DNA from: Humibacter ginsenosidimutans
GTDB taxonomy: Bacteria > Actinomycetota > Actinomycetes > Actinomycetales > Microbacteriaceae
NCBI RefSeq assembly: GCF_007859675.1
Contig: NZ_CP042305.1
Span: 3,720,001 to 3,784,000, forward strand
Length of the DNA stretch: 64,000 nt
Reading direction: 5' to 3'
Below, one piece after another: positions 16,670-25,940 of the stretch (position 1 is its first letter; every line of letters begins with the position of its first letter). The notes beneath the pieces were generated by a model. The model made no database searches. It worked only from the letters and a program-made list of their open reading frames with translations, and had not been told where the DNA came from. Both the position numbers and the translations under genes were made by a program.

Positions 16670-18244
16670 ATGCCGAGCACCGCCGTTGCACCGCGCGGCC
16701 GCGCTCTGTCTGCGACCGCGGCGGTGTGCGGAGTCGTCGCAGCGGTGGCGGGATGGGCGGTCGCCGAGGTGCTCGCGGTGTTCGTGGGCGCCGCCTCCGG
16801 CCCGCTGTTCGCGGTGGGTTCGTGGGTGATCGACCTCACACCGGGCTGGCTGAAGGATGCCGTCGTCGGGCTGTTCGGCACCGGGGACAAGATCTTCCTG
16901 CTCGTGGTGCTCGGAGTCGTGGTGATCGCGCTGACGTGCGTGGCGGGCATCCTCGAACTCGTGCGCCGCCCGTTCGGGATGCTGCTGCTCGGCGTGATAG
17001 GCGTGATCGCACTGATCGCCGTGATGACGAGGGCCGATGCGACCTACTGGTGGCTGCTGCCGACCGTGGCGGGCACGCTCGTCGGCGTGTACGTGCTCGC
17101 CAGGCTCATCGACCGACTGCGGGAATGGGTCGACGCTTCGGCGCCGTCACGCGTGCCGGTCGATCGGTCCGCGCCCGCGAGGCGGTCGTTCCTGGCGCTC
17201 GGGATCGGCGTGGGAGCCGTCGCCATCGTCGCCGGAGTGGTCGCACGCAGCATCAATGCCGGGAGCGTCGCCGTCGCCTCCGCTCGAGCGATGGTGAGAC
17301 TGCCGGCCCCGGTGAAGCCCGCGCCGGCGATTCCGGAGGGCGCCGACCTTCGCCTGAGCGGGCTCACGCCGTACGTGACGCCGAACGGCGATTTCTACCG
17401 CATCGACACGGCTCTGCAGATCCCGTCCATCGACCCGGACACCTGGAAGCTCACCATCGGCGGCATGGTCGACACCCCGGTCACCGTCACGTGGGCGCAG
17501 CTGTTGTCGTTGCCGCTCGAGGAGCACACGATCACGCTCGCGTGCGTGTCGAACGACGTCGGTGGAGACCTCGTGGGCAACGCCACCTGGCTGGGGTACC
17601 CGGTGCGCAAGCTGCTCGCACGCGCGAAGCCGCACGCGACGGCTGACATGGTGCTCTCGCGCAGCGTCGACGGATTCACAGCAGGCACGCCGCTCGGAGT
17701 GCTCACCGATCTGAACACGGATGCCCTCATCGCCGTCGGCATGAACGGCTCGCCTCTGCCGCTCGAGCACGGGTTTCCGGTGCGCATGGTCGTGCCCGGA
17801 CTGTACGGCTACGTGTCGGCCACCAAGTGGCTCACGGAGCTGACCGTGACGAGATTCGACCGTGCCCAGGGGTACTGGACGGACAAGGGCTGGTCGGAGA
17901 AGGGCCCGATCAAGACCGCGTCGCGCATCGACCGGCCACGGGAGGCCGCCTCGATCCGGGCCGGCCGGTACGCGGTGGCAGGGGTGGCCTGGGACCAGCA
18001 CACGGGCATCCGCTCCGTCGAGGTGCGGGTGGACAACGGTGGGTGGCAGCAGGCGAGGCTGGCCGAGACCGTCTCGGTCGACACCTGGCGACAGTGGGTG
18101 TGGGAATGGGATGCCCCGGCCGGCCACCACACCCTGCAGGTGCGCGCCACCAACGACGACGGCTACACGCAGACGTCGGCCGTCGCGCCGCCCGCGCCGA
18201 ACGGCGCAACCGGCTGGCACACGGTCTCCGTCGACGTGCGGTGA
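16670..18244 (+). CDS. Membrane molybdopterin-dependent oxidoreductase (sulfite oxidase fold)
   Basis: 524 residues from an ATG at 16670. Five or so membrane helices fill the first 195 residues. A periplasmic sulfite-oxidase-like domain follows, with the molybdenum ligand Cys292 in ITLACVSNDVGGD and the pterin-binding region LEHGFPVRMVVPGLYGY. The C-terminal 100 residues look like the Mo-co dimerisation domain (SVEVRVDNGGW, WEWDAPAGHHTLQVRATN). The substrate is unknown. It diverges from the alpha-galactosidase with a 226-bp, partly AT-rich spacer (16444-16669) that should contain both promoters. Confidence 0.9.
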   Translation: MPSTAVAPRGRALSATAAVCGVVAAVAGWAVAEVLAVFVGAASGPLFAVGSWVIDLTPGWLKDAVVGLFGTGDKIFLLVVLGVVVIALTCVAGILELVRRPFGMLLLGVIGVIALIAVMTRADATYWWLLPTVAGTLVGVYVLARLIDRLREWVDASAPSRVPVDRSAPARRSFLALGIGVGAVAIVAGVVARSINAGSVAVASARAMVRLPAPVKPAPAIPEGADLRLSGLTPYVTPNGDFYRIDTALQIPSIDPDTWKLTIGGMVDTPVTVTWAQLLSLPLEEHTITLACVSNDVGGDLVGNATWLGYPVRKLLARAKPHATADMVLSRSVDGFTAGTPLGVLTDLNTDALIAVGMNGSPLPLEHGFPVRMVVPGLYGYVSATKWLTELTVTRFDRAQGYWTDKGWSEKGPIKTASRIDRPREAASIRAGRYAVAGVAWDQHTGIRSVEVRVDNGGWQQARLAETVSVDTWRQWVWEWDAPAGHHTLQVRATNDDGYTQTSAVAPPAPNGATGWHTVSVDVR

Positions 18245-18409
18245 CGTCGGCGCACAAGACGGTTGCGACGGCGCAGGCAGCCACGGTGCAGGCACCCGCG
18301 AGGCCGGGTCGATCGCGGCGACCCGACGGGGCCACCGTGACGAATGTCATGTCCAACTGGTGACACCCGTGTGCACGCGGCACCTCGGGCATCCCCGACA
18401 GTGGAACCC

Positions 18410-19381
18410 ATGAACACGAACCCTCTCCTTCGCGAGCGCGACCGGGCCGCTGCACAACGCCCGGCGCTCGCCGTCGACGCCCGCGGCATCACCAAGCGAT
18501 TCGGCCAGGTGCTGGCCGTCGACGGCATCGACCTGCAGATCGCGCCCGGCGAGATCGTCGCCTTCCTCGGCCCGAACGGAGCAGGCAAGTCGACCACGAT
18601 CGACATGCTGCTCGGGCTCAGCCAGCCCGACGAGGGCGCGGTGAGCATCTTCGGCGGAACTCCGCGTGCGGCGATCGCCCGTGGCCTCGTCTCGGCCGTG
18701 CTGCAGAGCGGCGGCCTGCTGAACGATCTGACCGTGCGCGAGACCGTCACGCTGACCGCGAGCTTCTTCACCGCGCCGAGCCCGGTCGACGAGGTCCTCG
18801 AGCGGGCGGGCATCCTCGACATCGCCGAGCGCCGGGTGGGCAAGTGCTCGGGCGGTCAGCAGCAGCGACTGCGGTTCGCGCTCGCGCTGCTCTCCGATCC
18901 CGGCCTCCTCATTCTCGACGAGCCGACCACCGGCATGGACGTGGAGGGTCGTCGCAGCTTCTGGCAGGCCATCCGGGCGGATGCCGCGCGCGGCCGCACC
19001 GTCGTGTTCGCCACGCACTACCTCGAAGAGGCCGACCTCTACGCGGACCGCATCGTGCTGGTGCGCAAGGGGCGGATCGTCGCAGACGGGACATCCGCCC
19101 AGATCAAGAACCTGGCATCCGGCCGGGTGGTTCGCGCGACGCTCGCCGATCCCGACCTCGGTGCGCTGCGTGCGCTGGCCGGGGTGAGTTCGGCCGAGAG
19201 CAGGGGAGACACGGTGATCGTGACGACGACCGACTCCGACACCGCGGCCCGCTACCTGCTCACGCAGACCCCCGCCGTCGACCTCGAGGTGACGTCGCAC
19301 AACCTCGAAGACGCTTTCGTCGCGCTCACCGGAGACGACGACACCACCTCCGCAACGACCACCGCAGCAGGAAGGGCCTGA
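18410..19381 (+). CDS. ABC transporter ATP-binding protein (ABC-2 export type)
   Basis: 323 residues. Walker A is GPNGAGKST (54-62), the signature is CSGGQQQR (Cys instead of the usual Leu), Walker B is LLILDEPT, and the switch His is in VVFATHYLEEAD. A 90-residue C-terminal extension is typical of drug/lipid exporters of the DrrA/CcmA type. It powers the adjacent six-helix permease. The start follows a weak ribosome site; the next gene begins 6 bp after the stop. A two-component system completes the operon and probably controls it. Confidence 0.93.
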   Translation: MNTNPLLRERDRAAAQRPALAVDARGITKRFGQVLAVDGIDLQIAPGEIVAFLGPNGAGKSTTIDMLLGLSQPDEGAVSIFGGTPRAAIARGLVSAVLQSGGLLNDLTVRETVTLTASFFTAPSPVDEVLERAGILDIAERRVGKCSGGQQQRLRFALALLSDPGLLILDEPTTGMDVEGRRSFWQAIRADAARGRTVVFATHYLEEADLYADRIVLVRKGRIVADGTSAQIKNLASGRVVRATLADPDLGALRALAGVSSAESRGDTVIVTTTDSDTAARYLLTQTPAVDLEVTSHNLEDAFVALTGDDDTTSATTTAAGRA

Positions 19382-19387
19382 ACTCCC

Positions 19388-20194
19388 ATGACCGCCATGA
19401 CACCCATCGCCGAGAGCCGCACCGTGCGTCCGTTCGGCGCCTTCAACCTGACCTACCTGTGGATCGAGCTCAAGCGCAAGCTGCGCAACCGGCGCACGCT
19501 CGTCCTCACGCTCGTCTTTCCCGTCGCCCTCTACCTGCTGGTGGGATATCCGCAGCGCAACGTGCCGCTCACCTCGACGCCGGTCGACCAGGGCGGCATC
19601 TCGGTCGCGGCCTACCTCATGGTCTCGATGGCGCTCTACGGGGCCATGATGTCGGCCACGGCCGCCGGCGGATCGGTCGCGATCGAACGCACGCAGGGCT
19701 GGAGCCGACAGCTGCGACTCACACCCGTCAGCCCGGTGGCGAACGTGGCGACGAAGATCGTCGCCGGGCTCGTGGTGGGCCTGATCGCCGTGCTGGCCAC
19801 GTTCGCCGTCGGCGCGATCACCGGGGTGAGGATGCCCGTTCAAGACTGGCTGCTCGCCGGTCTCGCCGTGTGGCTGCTCGGCACGCTCGTCTTCACCGCG
19901 CTCGGCCTGATGATCGGCTACCTCGTGCCGAGCGAGAATGCGATGCAGTTCGTGAGTCTCGCCATCGTGCTGCTCTCCTTCGTCGGAGGCCTGTTCATCC
20001 CGGTGTCGCAGATGCCGGACGTGATGCGCGAGATCGCCGTCTGGACGCCGGTCTACGGCATCGGGGAGCTGGGACGCGCACCGCTCACCGGAGAGGCCTT
20101 CAACGTGCTGGCTCTCCTCAACGCGATCGCCTGGCTCGCCGTCTTCGCAGCCGGAACCGCGCTGCTGTTCCGCCGCGACACGCGCCGCGGCTGA
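19388..20194 (+). CDS. ABC-2 type transporter permease
   Basis: 268 residues with about six membrane helices (for example VLTLVFPVALYLLVGY and LLAGLAVWLLGTLVFTALGL) and the ABC-2 signature FVGGLFIPVSQMPDVMREIAVWTPVYG near the C-terminus. With the upstream ATPase it should form a dimeric exporter. The gene order ATPase-permease-kinase-regulator matches actinobacterial DesKR-like exporter operons. Substrate not predictable. Confidence 0.92.
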   Translation: MTAMTPIAESRTVRPFGAFNLTYLWIELKRKLRNRRTLVLTLVFPVALYLLVGYPQRNVPLTSTPVDQGGISVAAYLMVSMALYGAMMSATAAGGSVAIERTQGWSRQLRLTPVSPVANVATKIVAGLVVGLIAVLATFAVGAITGVRMPVQDWLLAGLAVWLLGTLVFTALGLMIGYLVPSENAMQFVSLAIVLLSFVGGLFIPVSQMPDVMREIAVWTPVYGIGELGRAPLTGEAFNVLALLNAIAWLAVFAAGTALLFRRDTRRG

Positions 20195-20198
20195 GGGG

Positions 20199-21536
20199 AT
20201 GACACCCGTGCCCACGCAGAATCGCGCCACTACTGTGGGCACGGTGTCGTCCAAGCTGATCGATCTCGAGGTTCCGGTGCCCGAGCCGCCGAGGGATCTC
20301 GATGTGCGCAGCGGCCCCAGGATCCCCGTGCTCGGAAACGTCACGCCGCACGGCACGATCAGGTTCGGCGGCCCGCGTCGATTGGTCGTGCGGTTCGCGG
20401 CGATCCTCGCCTCGATGTCGTTCATCGTCTTCGCGGAGTTCCACAGCACCGATCCCTGGTTGATCGCCTACGCCGGCGCGGCGATCGTGGTCATCTCCGT
20501 TGCGGGATCCTTCGCGACGGCGCTCACCTGGATCGCGCCGGGCCGGCTGCGGCCCTTGGTGGTCGCGGCGTACTTCGCGCTTTCGTTCGTGATGTGGCCG
20601 TTGCTGCAGTGGAACGTCTGCATCCTCTGGCTGTTCCCGGCCATCGTCATCGGCGTGAGCATGCTCACCTCGGCGGCCACGCTCGGTTTCACCGTCGTGT
20701 TGATGGGGCTCGCCTTCGTGTTCCAGTACCTCAGCGGTGAGCGCGGGCTCGGGCTGCTCTGGGTGCCGGCGATCGTGGCATCCGTCTCGCTCATGATGTC
20801 CGCGTTCTCCCGTCAGGCCGCCTCGATCGTGCAGCTTCAGCAGACGCGTCATGAGCTGGCCCAGCTCGCGGTCGCCGAGGAGCGCGGACGCGTGGCCCGC
20901 GACATGCACGACATCTTGGGCCACTCGCTCACCGCCATCGCGGTGAAGGCGGAGCTCGCCGGAATGCTGATCGGAGAGGATGCCTCCCCGCGCGTGCGCG
21001 ACGAGATCAGCGCCGTCGAGCAACTCGCCAGGGCCGCCCTCGCCGACGTGCGCACGACCGTCGCCGGCTATCGCGGAACGAGCGTCGCGGCGGAGCTCGC
21101 GAACGCACGATCCGTGCTGGCCAGCGTGGGGATCGAGACGGAGTTCCCCGCCACGGTCGAGTCCCTGCCGTTGGAGGACAGAGAGCTCGCCGGGTGGTTC
21201 GTGCGCGAGGCCGTCACCAACGTGCTGCGGCACTCCGGCGCGAAGGTGTGTCGCATCGAGGTCGCGGCCGACCTGGTGCAGGTGGTCGACGACGGCCGTG
21301 GACCGGGCGCCACGTCGACGCCGCGATCGTCGACCGGAAGCGGGCTGCGCGGGCTCGCGGAACGCGTCGCGGCGGGCGGCTGGATGCTCGAAACCGGAAG
21401 AAGCGAGCTGGGCGGTTTCCGCGTCGCCATGGTGCGCGGAGCCGTCGGCGGCGGAGTCGTCGATCCCGCCGCCCGAGGATCCGTGGCCGACGGGGCCGTG
21501 GACGAGGCGACGACCGATGACGGGGAGAAGGCATGA
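20199..21536 (+). CDS. Sensor histidine kinase, DesK/NarX-like (HisKA_3)
   Basis: 445 residues. About 4-6 membrane helices (65-205) precede a coiled linker and a HisKA_3 dimerisation box, AEERGRVARDMHDILGHSL, with phospho-acceptor His237. The ATPase domain shows the N box REAVTNVLRHS and the G boxes DDGRGPG and GSGLRGLAERV. The ATG at 20199 is only 4 bp after the permease stop and lacks spacing for a ribosome site, so the true start may be a later GTG. It overlaps the response regulator by 4 nt. Confidence 0.92.
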   Translation: MTPVPTQNRATTVGTVSSKLIDLEVPVPEPPRDLDVRSGPRIPVLGNVTPHGTIRFGGPRRLVVRFAAILASMSFIVFAEFHSTDPWLIAYAGAAIVVISVAGSFATALTWIAPGRLRPLVVAAYFALSFVMWPLLQWNVCILWLFPAIVIGVSMLTSAATLGFTVVLMGLAFVFQYLSGERGLGLLWVPAIVASVSLMMSAFSRQAASIVQLQQTRHELAQLAVAEERGRVARDMHDILGHSLTAIAVKAELAGMLIGEDASPRVRDEISAVEQLARAALADVRTTVAGYRGTSVAAELANARSVLASVGIETEFPATVESLPLEDRELAGWFVREAVTNVLRHSGAKVCRIEVAADLVQVVDDGRGPGATSTPRSSTGSGLRGLAERVAAGGWMLETGRSELGGFRVAMVRGAVGGGVVDPAARGSVADGAVDEATTDDGEKA

Positions 21537-22147
21537 CGCGCATCCTGCGCCTGCTGCTGGCCGACGACCAGGCGCTCGTGCGCGGCGCCCTGGCGACCAT
21601 GCTGTCTCTCGAGCCCGACATCGAGGTGGTGGCCGAGGTCGGCCGCGGCGACGAGATCGTGCCGGCGGCTTTGGAGACGCGTCCCGACGTGGCGCTGCTC
21701 GACGTGGAGATGCCGGGCCAGGACGGCATCACGGCGGCGGCCGAACTGCGCGATCGGATGCCGGGCATCCGTGTGCTCATGGTCACGACCTTCGGCCGGC
21801 CCGGATACCTGCGCCGGGCGATGCGCGCGGGCGTCGCCGGCTTCGTGGTGAAGGACACGCCCGCCAAGCGCCTCGCCGCGATGGTGCGCGACGTCGCCGA
21901 CGGCCTGCGCGTGATCGACCCCGCGCTCGCCGCCGAGTCGTTGGCGGCGGGGGACTCGCCCCTCACCGAGCGCGAGAGCGACGTGCTGAGAGCCGCGGAG
22001 TCGGGCGGCACGATCGCCGACATCGCCGGCGAGTTGCACCTCTCGGAGGGCACGGTGCGCAACTACCTCTCGAGCGCGATCGGCAAGACGGATGCCCGCA
22101 CTCGGGCCGAGGCCGTGCGCATCGCGCTGGAGAACGGGTGGTTGTGA
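21533..22147 (+). CDS. Response regulator, NarL/LuxR family (DesR-like)
   Basis: 204 residues. The receiver domain has the acidic pair in LLADDQALVRG, phospho-acceptor Asp57 in ALLDVEMPGQDG and the conserved Lys in FVVKDTPAKR. The C-terminal LuxR helix-turn-helix is LTERESDVLRAAESGGTIAD through LHLSEGTVRNYLSSAI. Cognate to the overlapping kinase; the most likely target is the ABC exporter promoter upstream. Confidence 0.93.
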   Translation: MTRILRLLLADDQALVRGALATMLSLEPDIEVVAEVGRGDEIVPAALETRPDVALLDVEMPGQDGITAAAELRDRMPGIRVLMVTTFGRPGYLRRAMRAGVAGFVVKDTPAKRLAAMVRDVADGLRVIDPALAAESLAAGDSPLTERESDVLRAAESGGTIADIAGELHLSEGTVRNYLSSAIGKTDARTRAEAVRIALENGWL

Positions 22148-22189
22148 GGGGCGGCACTTCGAGACGGCCCGACAGCGGCCGCAGCCGAT

Positions 22190-22582
22190 CTATCTGCCGA
22201 ACTCGCTCACGCTGTCGGCTTCGATGGTGAGGATCACGCGCACCTGGTCGCGGCCCCCGTACCAGGCGTACGGCCGGCCGGTGTACTTCTGCGACAGCGA
22301 CTCGATGTGTTCGGCGGCACCGTCACGGCTCACGGACGCTCGGCCGCGAACCTGGAAGTAGTGCGTCGGATTCGCCGGGTCGGCGACCGTCACCGCGACG
22401 CGAGGATCGCGGCGGATGTTCCGGACCTTCAGGTGCGTGTCCACACTGTTGATCACGACGTACTCGCCGTCCGTGTCGACCCACACCTGCGTCAGCTGCG
22501 GGGAGCCGTCCGGCATGAGGGTGGCGATGAAGCAGTGGCTGCGAGCGTGCAGCAGTGTGAGGAGATCTTCGGGCAGAGTCAC
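22190..22582 (-). CDS. PPOX-class (pyridoxamine oxidase-fold) F420/FMN-binding protein
   Basis: 130 residues, typical of the Rv1155-like group. Visible motifs are HCFIATLMPDGSPQLTQVWVD, VVINSVDTHLKVRNIRRDPRVAVTV and YFQVRGRASV. Such proteins bind F420 or FMN and reduce or bind small substrates. It lies between convergent and co-directional genes with no evident operon partner. Cofactor choice cannot be decided here. Confidence 0.88.
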   Translation of the reverse strand: MTLPEDLLTLLHARSHCFIATLMPDGSPQLTQVWVDTDGEYVVINSVDTHLKVRNIRRDPRVAVTVADPANPTHYFQVRGRASVSRDGAAEHIESLSQKYTGRPYAWYGGRDQVRVILTIEADSVSEFGR

Positions 22583-22646
22583 GCGCTCACCCTAGTCACT
22601 TCACCGATGGACACCGGTCCGACTGCGCTTCGGACCAGGCTGGCCG

Positions 22647-23618
22647 TTAGGCGACCAGGTCGCGGTCGACGGCCAGTTCGCCGTTGTCGATGAGCCAGCG
22701 CACCGATTCCAACACGGTCTCGAGCGAGCCGTGGCTCGGTGTGTAGCCGAGCAGGTCGTGTGCCTTCTGCACGCTGAAGCAGGGGCTTCGCTCGAGGTGC
22801 TCGAAGCTTTGGACGGCGAACCGGGCCGTGGTCGCCTGGCGGAATTCGTCCCAGCTCACCGACTCGAGCACCGCGGTCCGGCCGAACCAGCCGGCCACCG
22901 CAGAGGCGAAGCCGCGGACCGTGAGCGCCGCGGGCGAGACGATGTTGAAGTCTTCCCCGGCGGCCGCATCGCGGTTCTGCACCGCGAGTTCGAAGGCCTG
23001 GGCAACATCGTCCGCGTGTACGTGGTGCACGGACTCCGCGCCGAGGCCGGGCATCCGCAGCGTCCCGCCAGTGGCCAGCGTCTGCCAGACCGTGGGGTCG
23101 AGGTTGCCGAGCGGGCCGATCGGCAACCATCCCGGTCCGGAGATGTGGCCGGGATGCAGCGACGTGGTCGCCATGCCGCCGGACGCGGTCTCCTCCTTCA
23201 GCAACTGTGCGATGAGCTCCTTCTGGATGCCGTACTCGCCGAACGGCGGCGTCATCGTCAGCTCCGTGGTCGGAATCACGGCACTGCGCCCGCAGCGCCA
23301 GATGGATCCGCACTCGATCAGGTGTCCGACCTCGCCGCGTAGCCGTTCGATCAGGGCTGACGCGGACTCCGCGGTGAAGCACACCAGGTCGATGACGACG
23401 TCGGGTCGCAGCGCGGCGACCCGACTCGGGAAGGTGCCGTCGGCATCCTCGCGCCGCCGGTCTGCAGTGACCTGGCGCACCTGCTGCCATTCCGGAGCGT
23501 CGGCATAGGCGTGGCTGGTGCCCCTGGTGATGTTGACCACCTCGTGGCCGGCACGCACCAGCCGCGGAACGAGGAACGTGCCGATGTGGCCGCTGCCACC
23601 GATGACGACGATTCTCAT
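22647..23618 (-). CDS. NAD(P)-dependent epimerase/dehydratase family protein
   Basis: 323 residues from an ATG after GGGGAGAG. The Rossmann motif is MRIVVIGGSGHIGTFLVPRL. The catalytic YxxxK reads YGIQK in FGEYGIQKELIAQLL, as in extended short-chain dehydrogenases. Substrate unknown. It lies downstream of and in the same orientation as the ECF41 sigma gene, about 235 bp away, and may or may not share its transcript. Confidence 0.85.
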   Translation of the reverse strand: MRIVVIGGSGHIGTFLVPRLVRAGHEVVNITRGTSHAYADAPEWQQVRQVTADRRREDADGTFPSRVAALRPDVVIDLVCFTAESASALIERLRGEVGHLIECGSIWRCGRSAVIPTTELTMTPPFGEYGIQKELIAQLLKEETASGGMATTSLHPGHISGPGWLPIGPLGNLDPTVWQTLATGGTLRMPGLGAESVHHVHADDVAQAFELAVQNRDAAAGEDFNIVSPAALTVRGFASAVAGWFGRTAVLESVSWDEFRQATTARFAVQSFEHLERSPCFSVQKAHDLLGYTPSHGSLETVLESVRWLIDNGELAVDRDLVA

Positions 23619-23853
23619 GGCTCTCCCCGCGTGTCGTTGCGACGGCGGTGTGGTCGGAGCCCGCCGCCTTCTCTGCACCACGGTAGGCCTCCCGTGCTCG
23701 CCTCGTGCGGTTCGGTCGAAGACCGTCGCGTCAGACGCGAATCGGCGGGCGGGGGATGCTCGCTGTGCGGCTCATGACAGCCGGTCACCGTGTCGATCGT
23801 CGTCATCGATGCTCGGGACTCCGCTATCGGGCTCTCTCGCCCGACTGCGGGCG

Positions 23854-24813
23854 TCAGAGAGGATGCTCTGTGTCGCCCTCGCCGCGCACGAGCGCGAAGA
23901 GGTCGCCGGTGGGTCCCAGGTGGTGGAGCTTGTCGGGGTTCAACTGGTTCGACAGAGACCGGATCTCGTCGCCCGAGATGTGGAGTGTGAGCACCGACAG
24001 CGTCGCTTCGCGTGCGCTGCGGAACACGAACGTGTGCTCCCCGTTGACGAAGACGGACTCGACCTTGACGCCGAGTTTCTCGCCACGCCGCATGAGACCG
24101 ATGAGGAACCGGGCGACGGCCACGGCACCTTCCATCGGATGCTGGATGGCCGGCGCCTTGCCGCCGCCGTCGGCGGTCAGCACCACGTCGTTCGAGAGCA
24201 GACGCACGACGCCGTCGACGTCGCCCGTGCGCAGCGCGCGGAGGAAGTCGTCGGCGAGGCGAGCGGAACGCGCACGGTCGACCTCGAAGCGGGTGCCGTC
24301 GGCTCCCACTCGTTGCCGGGCGCGATGCAGGATCTGGCGGCACGCCGCGGGCGTGCGCTCCACGATCTCGGCGATCTCGTCGTAGTCCAGGCCGAGCGAC
24401 TCGTGCAGCACGAACACGGCGCGCTCGACCGGACCGAGCCGTTCGAGCATCCTGAGCACGGCGACGGATGCCGTCTCGTCGCGTTCGATCTGCCGCGCAG
24501 GGTCCACATCGTCGACGAGCAGCGGCTCCGGCAGCCACGGGCCCACGTAGAGCTCGCGAGTGCGGCGCGCCGCACGGAGGGCGTCGATCGACAGGCGCGT
24601 CGTGATCGTCGAGGCGAAGGCGTCCGGCCGCTCGATGACCTCGCCGGCACGGGCGCGCTCGTGAAGGCGCAGCATGCCCGACTGCACGACGTCTTCCGCG
24701 TCGGTGACGCTGCCGAGCATTCGGTAGGCGATCGAGAACATGAGGGGACGGAGCCCCTCGGCTTCGGTGGCGAGATCCACCTTCGGGAGTCTGTCACACG
24801 CTGCCACGGTCAT
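23854..24813 (-). CDS. sigJ: ECF41-type RNA polymerase sigma factor (SigJ-like) with SnoaL domain
   Basis: 319 residues. Region 2 (PLMFSIAYRMLGSVTDAEDVVQ) and region 4 (LDYDEIAEIVERTPAACRQI) are followed by a SnoaL/NTF2-like C-terminal extension of about 130 residues. The extension has the DGGGKAPA and NPDKL motifs that define ECF41 proteins, where it replaces an anti-sigma factor. ECF41 genes typically sit beside a target oxidoreductase gene; here an NAD-epimerase-like gene diverges with only 32 bp between starts. A matching ECF41 promoter overlaps this start codon. Confidence 0.92.
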   Translation of the reverse strand: MTVAACDRLPKVDLATEAEGLRPLMFSIAYRMLGSVTDAEDVVQSGMLRLHERARAGEVIERPDAFASTITTRLSIDALRAARRTRELYVGPWLPEPLLVDDVDPARQIERDETASVAVLRMLERLGPVERAVFVLHESLGLDYDEIAEIVERTPAACRQILHRARQRVGADGTRFEVDRARSARLADDFLRALRTGDVDGVVRLLSNDVVLTADGGGKAPAIQHPMEGAVAVARFLIGLMRRGEKLGVKVESVFVNGEHTFVFRSAREATLSVLTLHISGDEIRSLSNQLNPDKLHHLGPTGDLFALVRGEGDTEHPL

Positions 24814-24818
24814 CCGTC
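24792..24818 (+). promoter_or_regulatory. ECF41-type promoter for the divergent epimerase-like gene
   Basis: TGTCACA at 24792-24798 is followed by exactly 16 nt and CGTC at 24815-24818. As I recall, this is the promoter consensus published for ECF41 sigma factors. It points at the gene starting at 24846 with a roughly 20-nt leader holding ACAGGAG. It overlaps the first codons of the sigma gene on the other strand. Confidence 0.75.
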
Positions 24819-24845
24819 GAAGGGGGTGACAGACAGGAGCAACAC

Positions 24846-25781
24846 ATGAAGATCTTCATCGCGGGCGCAACGGGTGCCGTCGGATCCCGCCTCGTTCCCC
24901 TCCTCGTGGCCGCGGGTCACGAGGTCGCAGGCACGTCGCGCACGGTCGGCGGCACGCGCCGCGTCGACGCCGCGGGCGGTCACGGCGTCGTCGTGGACGG
25001 TCTGGACACTGGCGCGATCAGACGAGCCGTGCTCGACGCTCGGCCCGACGTCATCGTTCACGAGCTGACCTCGCTCGCGGGCGGGATGAATCTCAAGAAG
25101 CTCGACGCATCCTTCGCGCTCACCAACGAACTGCGCACGCGTGCCACCGACGCGCTTCTCGCGGCCGGACGGGAGGCGGGAACGAGCCGCTTCGTCGTGC
25201 AGAGTTTCACGGGGTGGACCAACGAGCACACCGGATCCGCGGTGAAGACCGAAGCAGATCCGCTCGAGGCTCGTCCGCCCGCGTCGGCACGGCAGAGTCT
25301 CGCGGCGATCGCGCACCTCGAAGCCGCAACCGTGGCGGCCGGTGGACTCGTCGTTCGCTACGGCCCTCTGTACGGTCCCGGCCAGACGCTCGGCAAAGGC
25401 GGCGAGATGCTCGAACTCGTGGCCAGGAGCAAGATGCCCGTGGTCGGTGGCGGCCGCGGCATCTGGTCGTTCACCCACGTCGACGACGCGGCGTCGGCGA
25501 CGGCCGCGGCGGTGACCGACGGAGCGCCCGGCCTGTACAACATCGTCGACGACGATCCGGCGCCGGTGGCGGAATGGATTCCTGTGCTCGCCGAATGCGC
25601 GGGCGGCAAGAACCCGATGCACCTTCCCGCGTGGGTCGCGCGTCCTCTGATCGGCGACTTCGGCGTGCAGTGGATGACGACCGCGCGGGGATCCTCGAAC
25701 GCCAAGGTGAGGGCCGAACTCGGGTGGGCGCCGCGCTATGCGAGCTGGCGCGAGGGGTTTCGCACCGGGCTCGGGGACTGA
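24846..25781 (+). CDS. NAD(P)-dependent epimerase/reductase, probable ECF41 target
   Basis: 311 residues. The Rossmann start is MKIFIAGATGAVGSRLVPLL, typical of atypical SDRs of the NmrA/epimerase kind; a later block has YGPLYGPGQTLGKGGEML and FTHVDDAASA. A canonical Tyr-xxx-Lys is not evident, so catalysis may differ from classical SDRs. The ribosome site ACAGGAG lies 6 nt upstream. Its promoter fits the adjacent sigma factor. The substrate is unknown; a stress or redox detoxification role is inference. Confidence 0.85.
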   Translation: MKIFIAGATGAVGSRLVPLLVAAGHEVAGTSRTVGGTRRVDAAGGHGVVVDGLDTGAIRRAVLDARPDVIVHELTSLAGGMNLKKLDASFALTNELRTRATDALLAAGREAGTSRFVVQSFTGWTNEHTGSAVKTEADPLEARPPASARQSLAAIAHLEAATVAAGGLVVRYGPLYGPGQTLGKGGEMLELVARSKMPVVGGGRGIWSFTHVDDAASATAAAVTDGAPGLYNIVDDDPAPVAEWIPVLAECAGGKNPMHLPAWVARPLIGDFGVQWMTTARGSSNAKVRAELGWAPRYASWREGFRTGLGD

Positions 25782-25789
25782 TGAAGGGG

Positions 25790-25818
25790 GCGCCGGGGTC
25801 GCGGCCGCCGGCGCCCAG
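25790..25818 (+). terminator. GC-rich hairpin terminator
   Basis: Arms GGGCGCCGG (25790-25798) and CCGGCGCCC (25810-25818), loop 11 nt, 8 bp after the epimerase stop codon. No U tract. Confidence 0.55.
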
Positions 25819-25940
25819 CGTCTCGGAGTCGCCTACGCGGCTGCCTGCCCTGGAATGCCGCTCACTCCCAGGGAGAGATGGGGGAGCATTCGGGGGTTTC
25901 CCCGATGGTGGCGCGCGTCGGCGCTCGCGATGCTGGAGAC

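Noticed and set aside
18347..20449. 700-codon minus-strand frame opposite the ABC transporter operon
   Set aside because: Shadow frame; the plus-strand genes have complete Walker and permease motifs.
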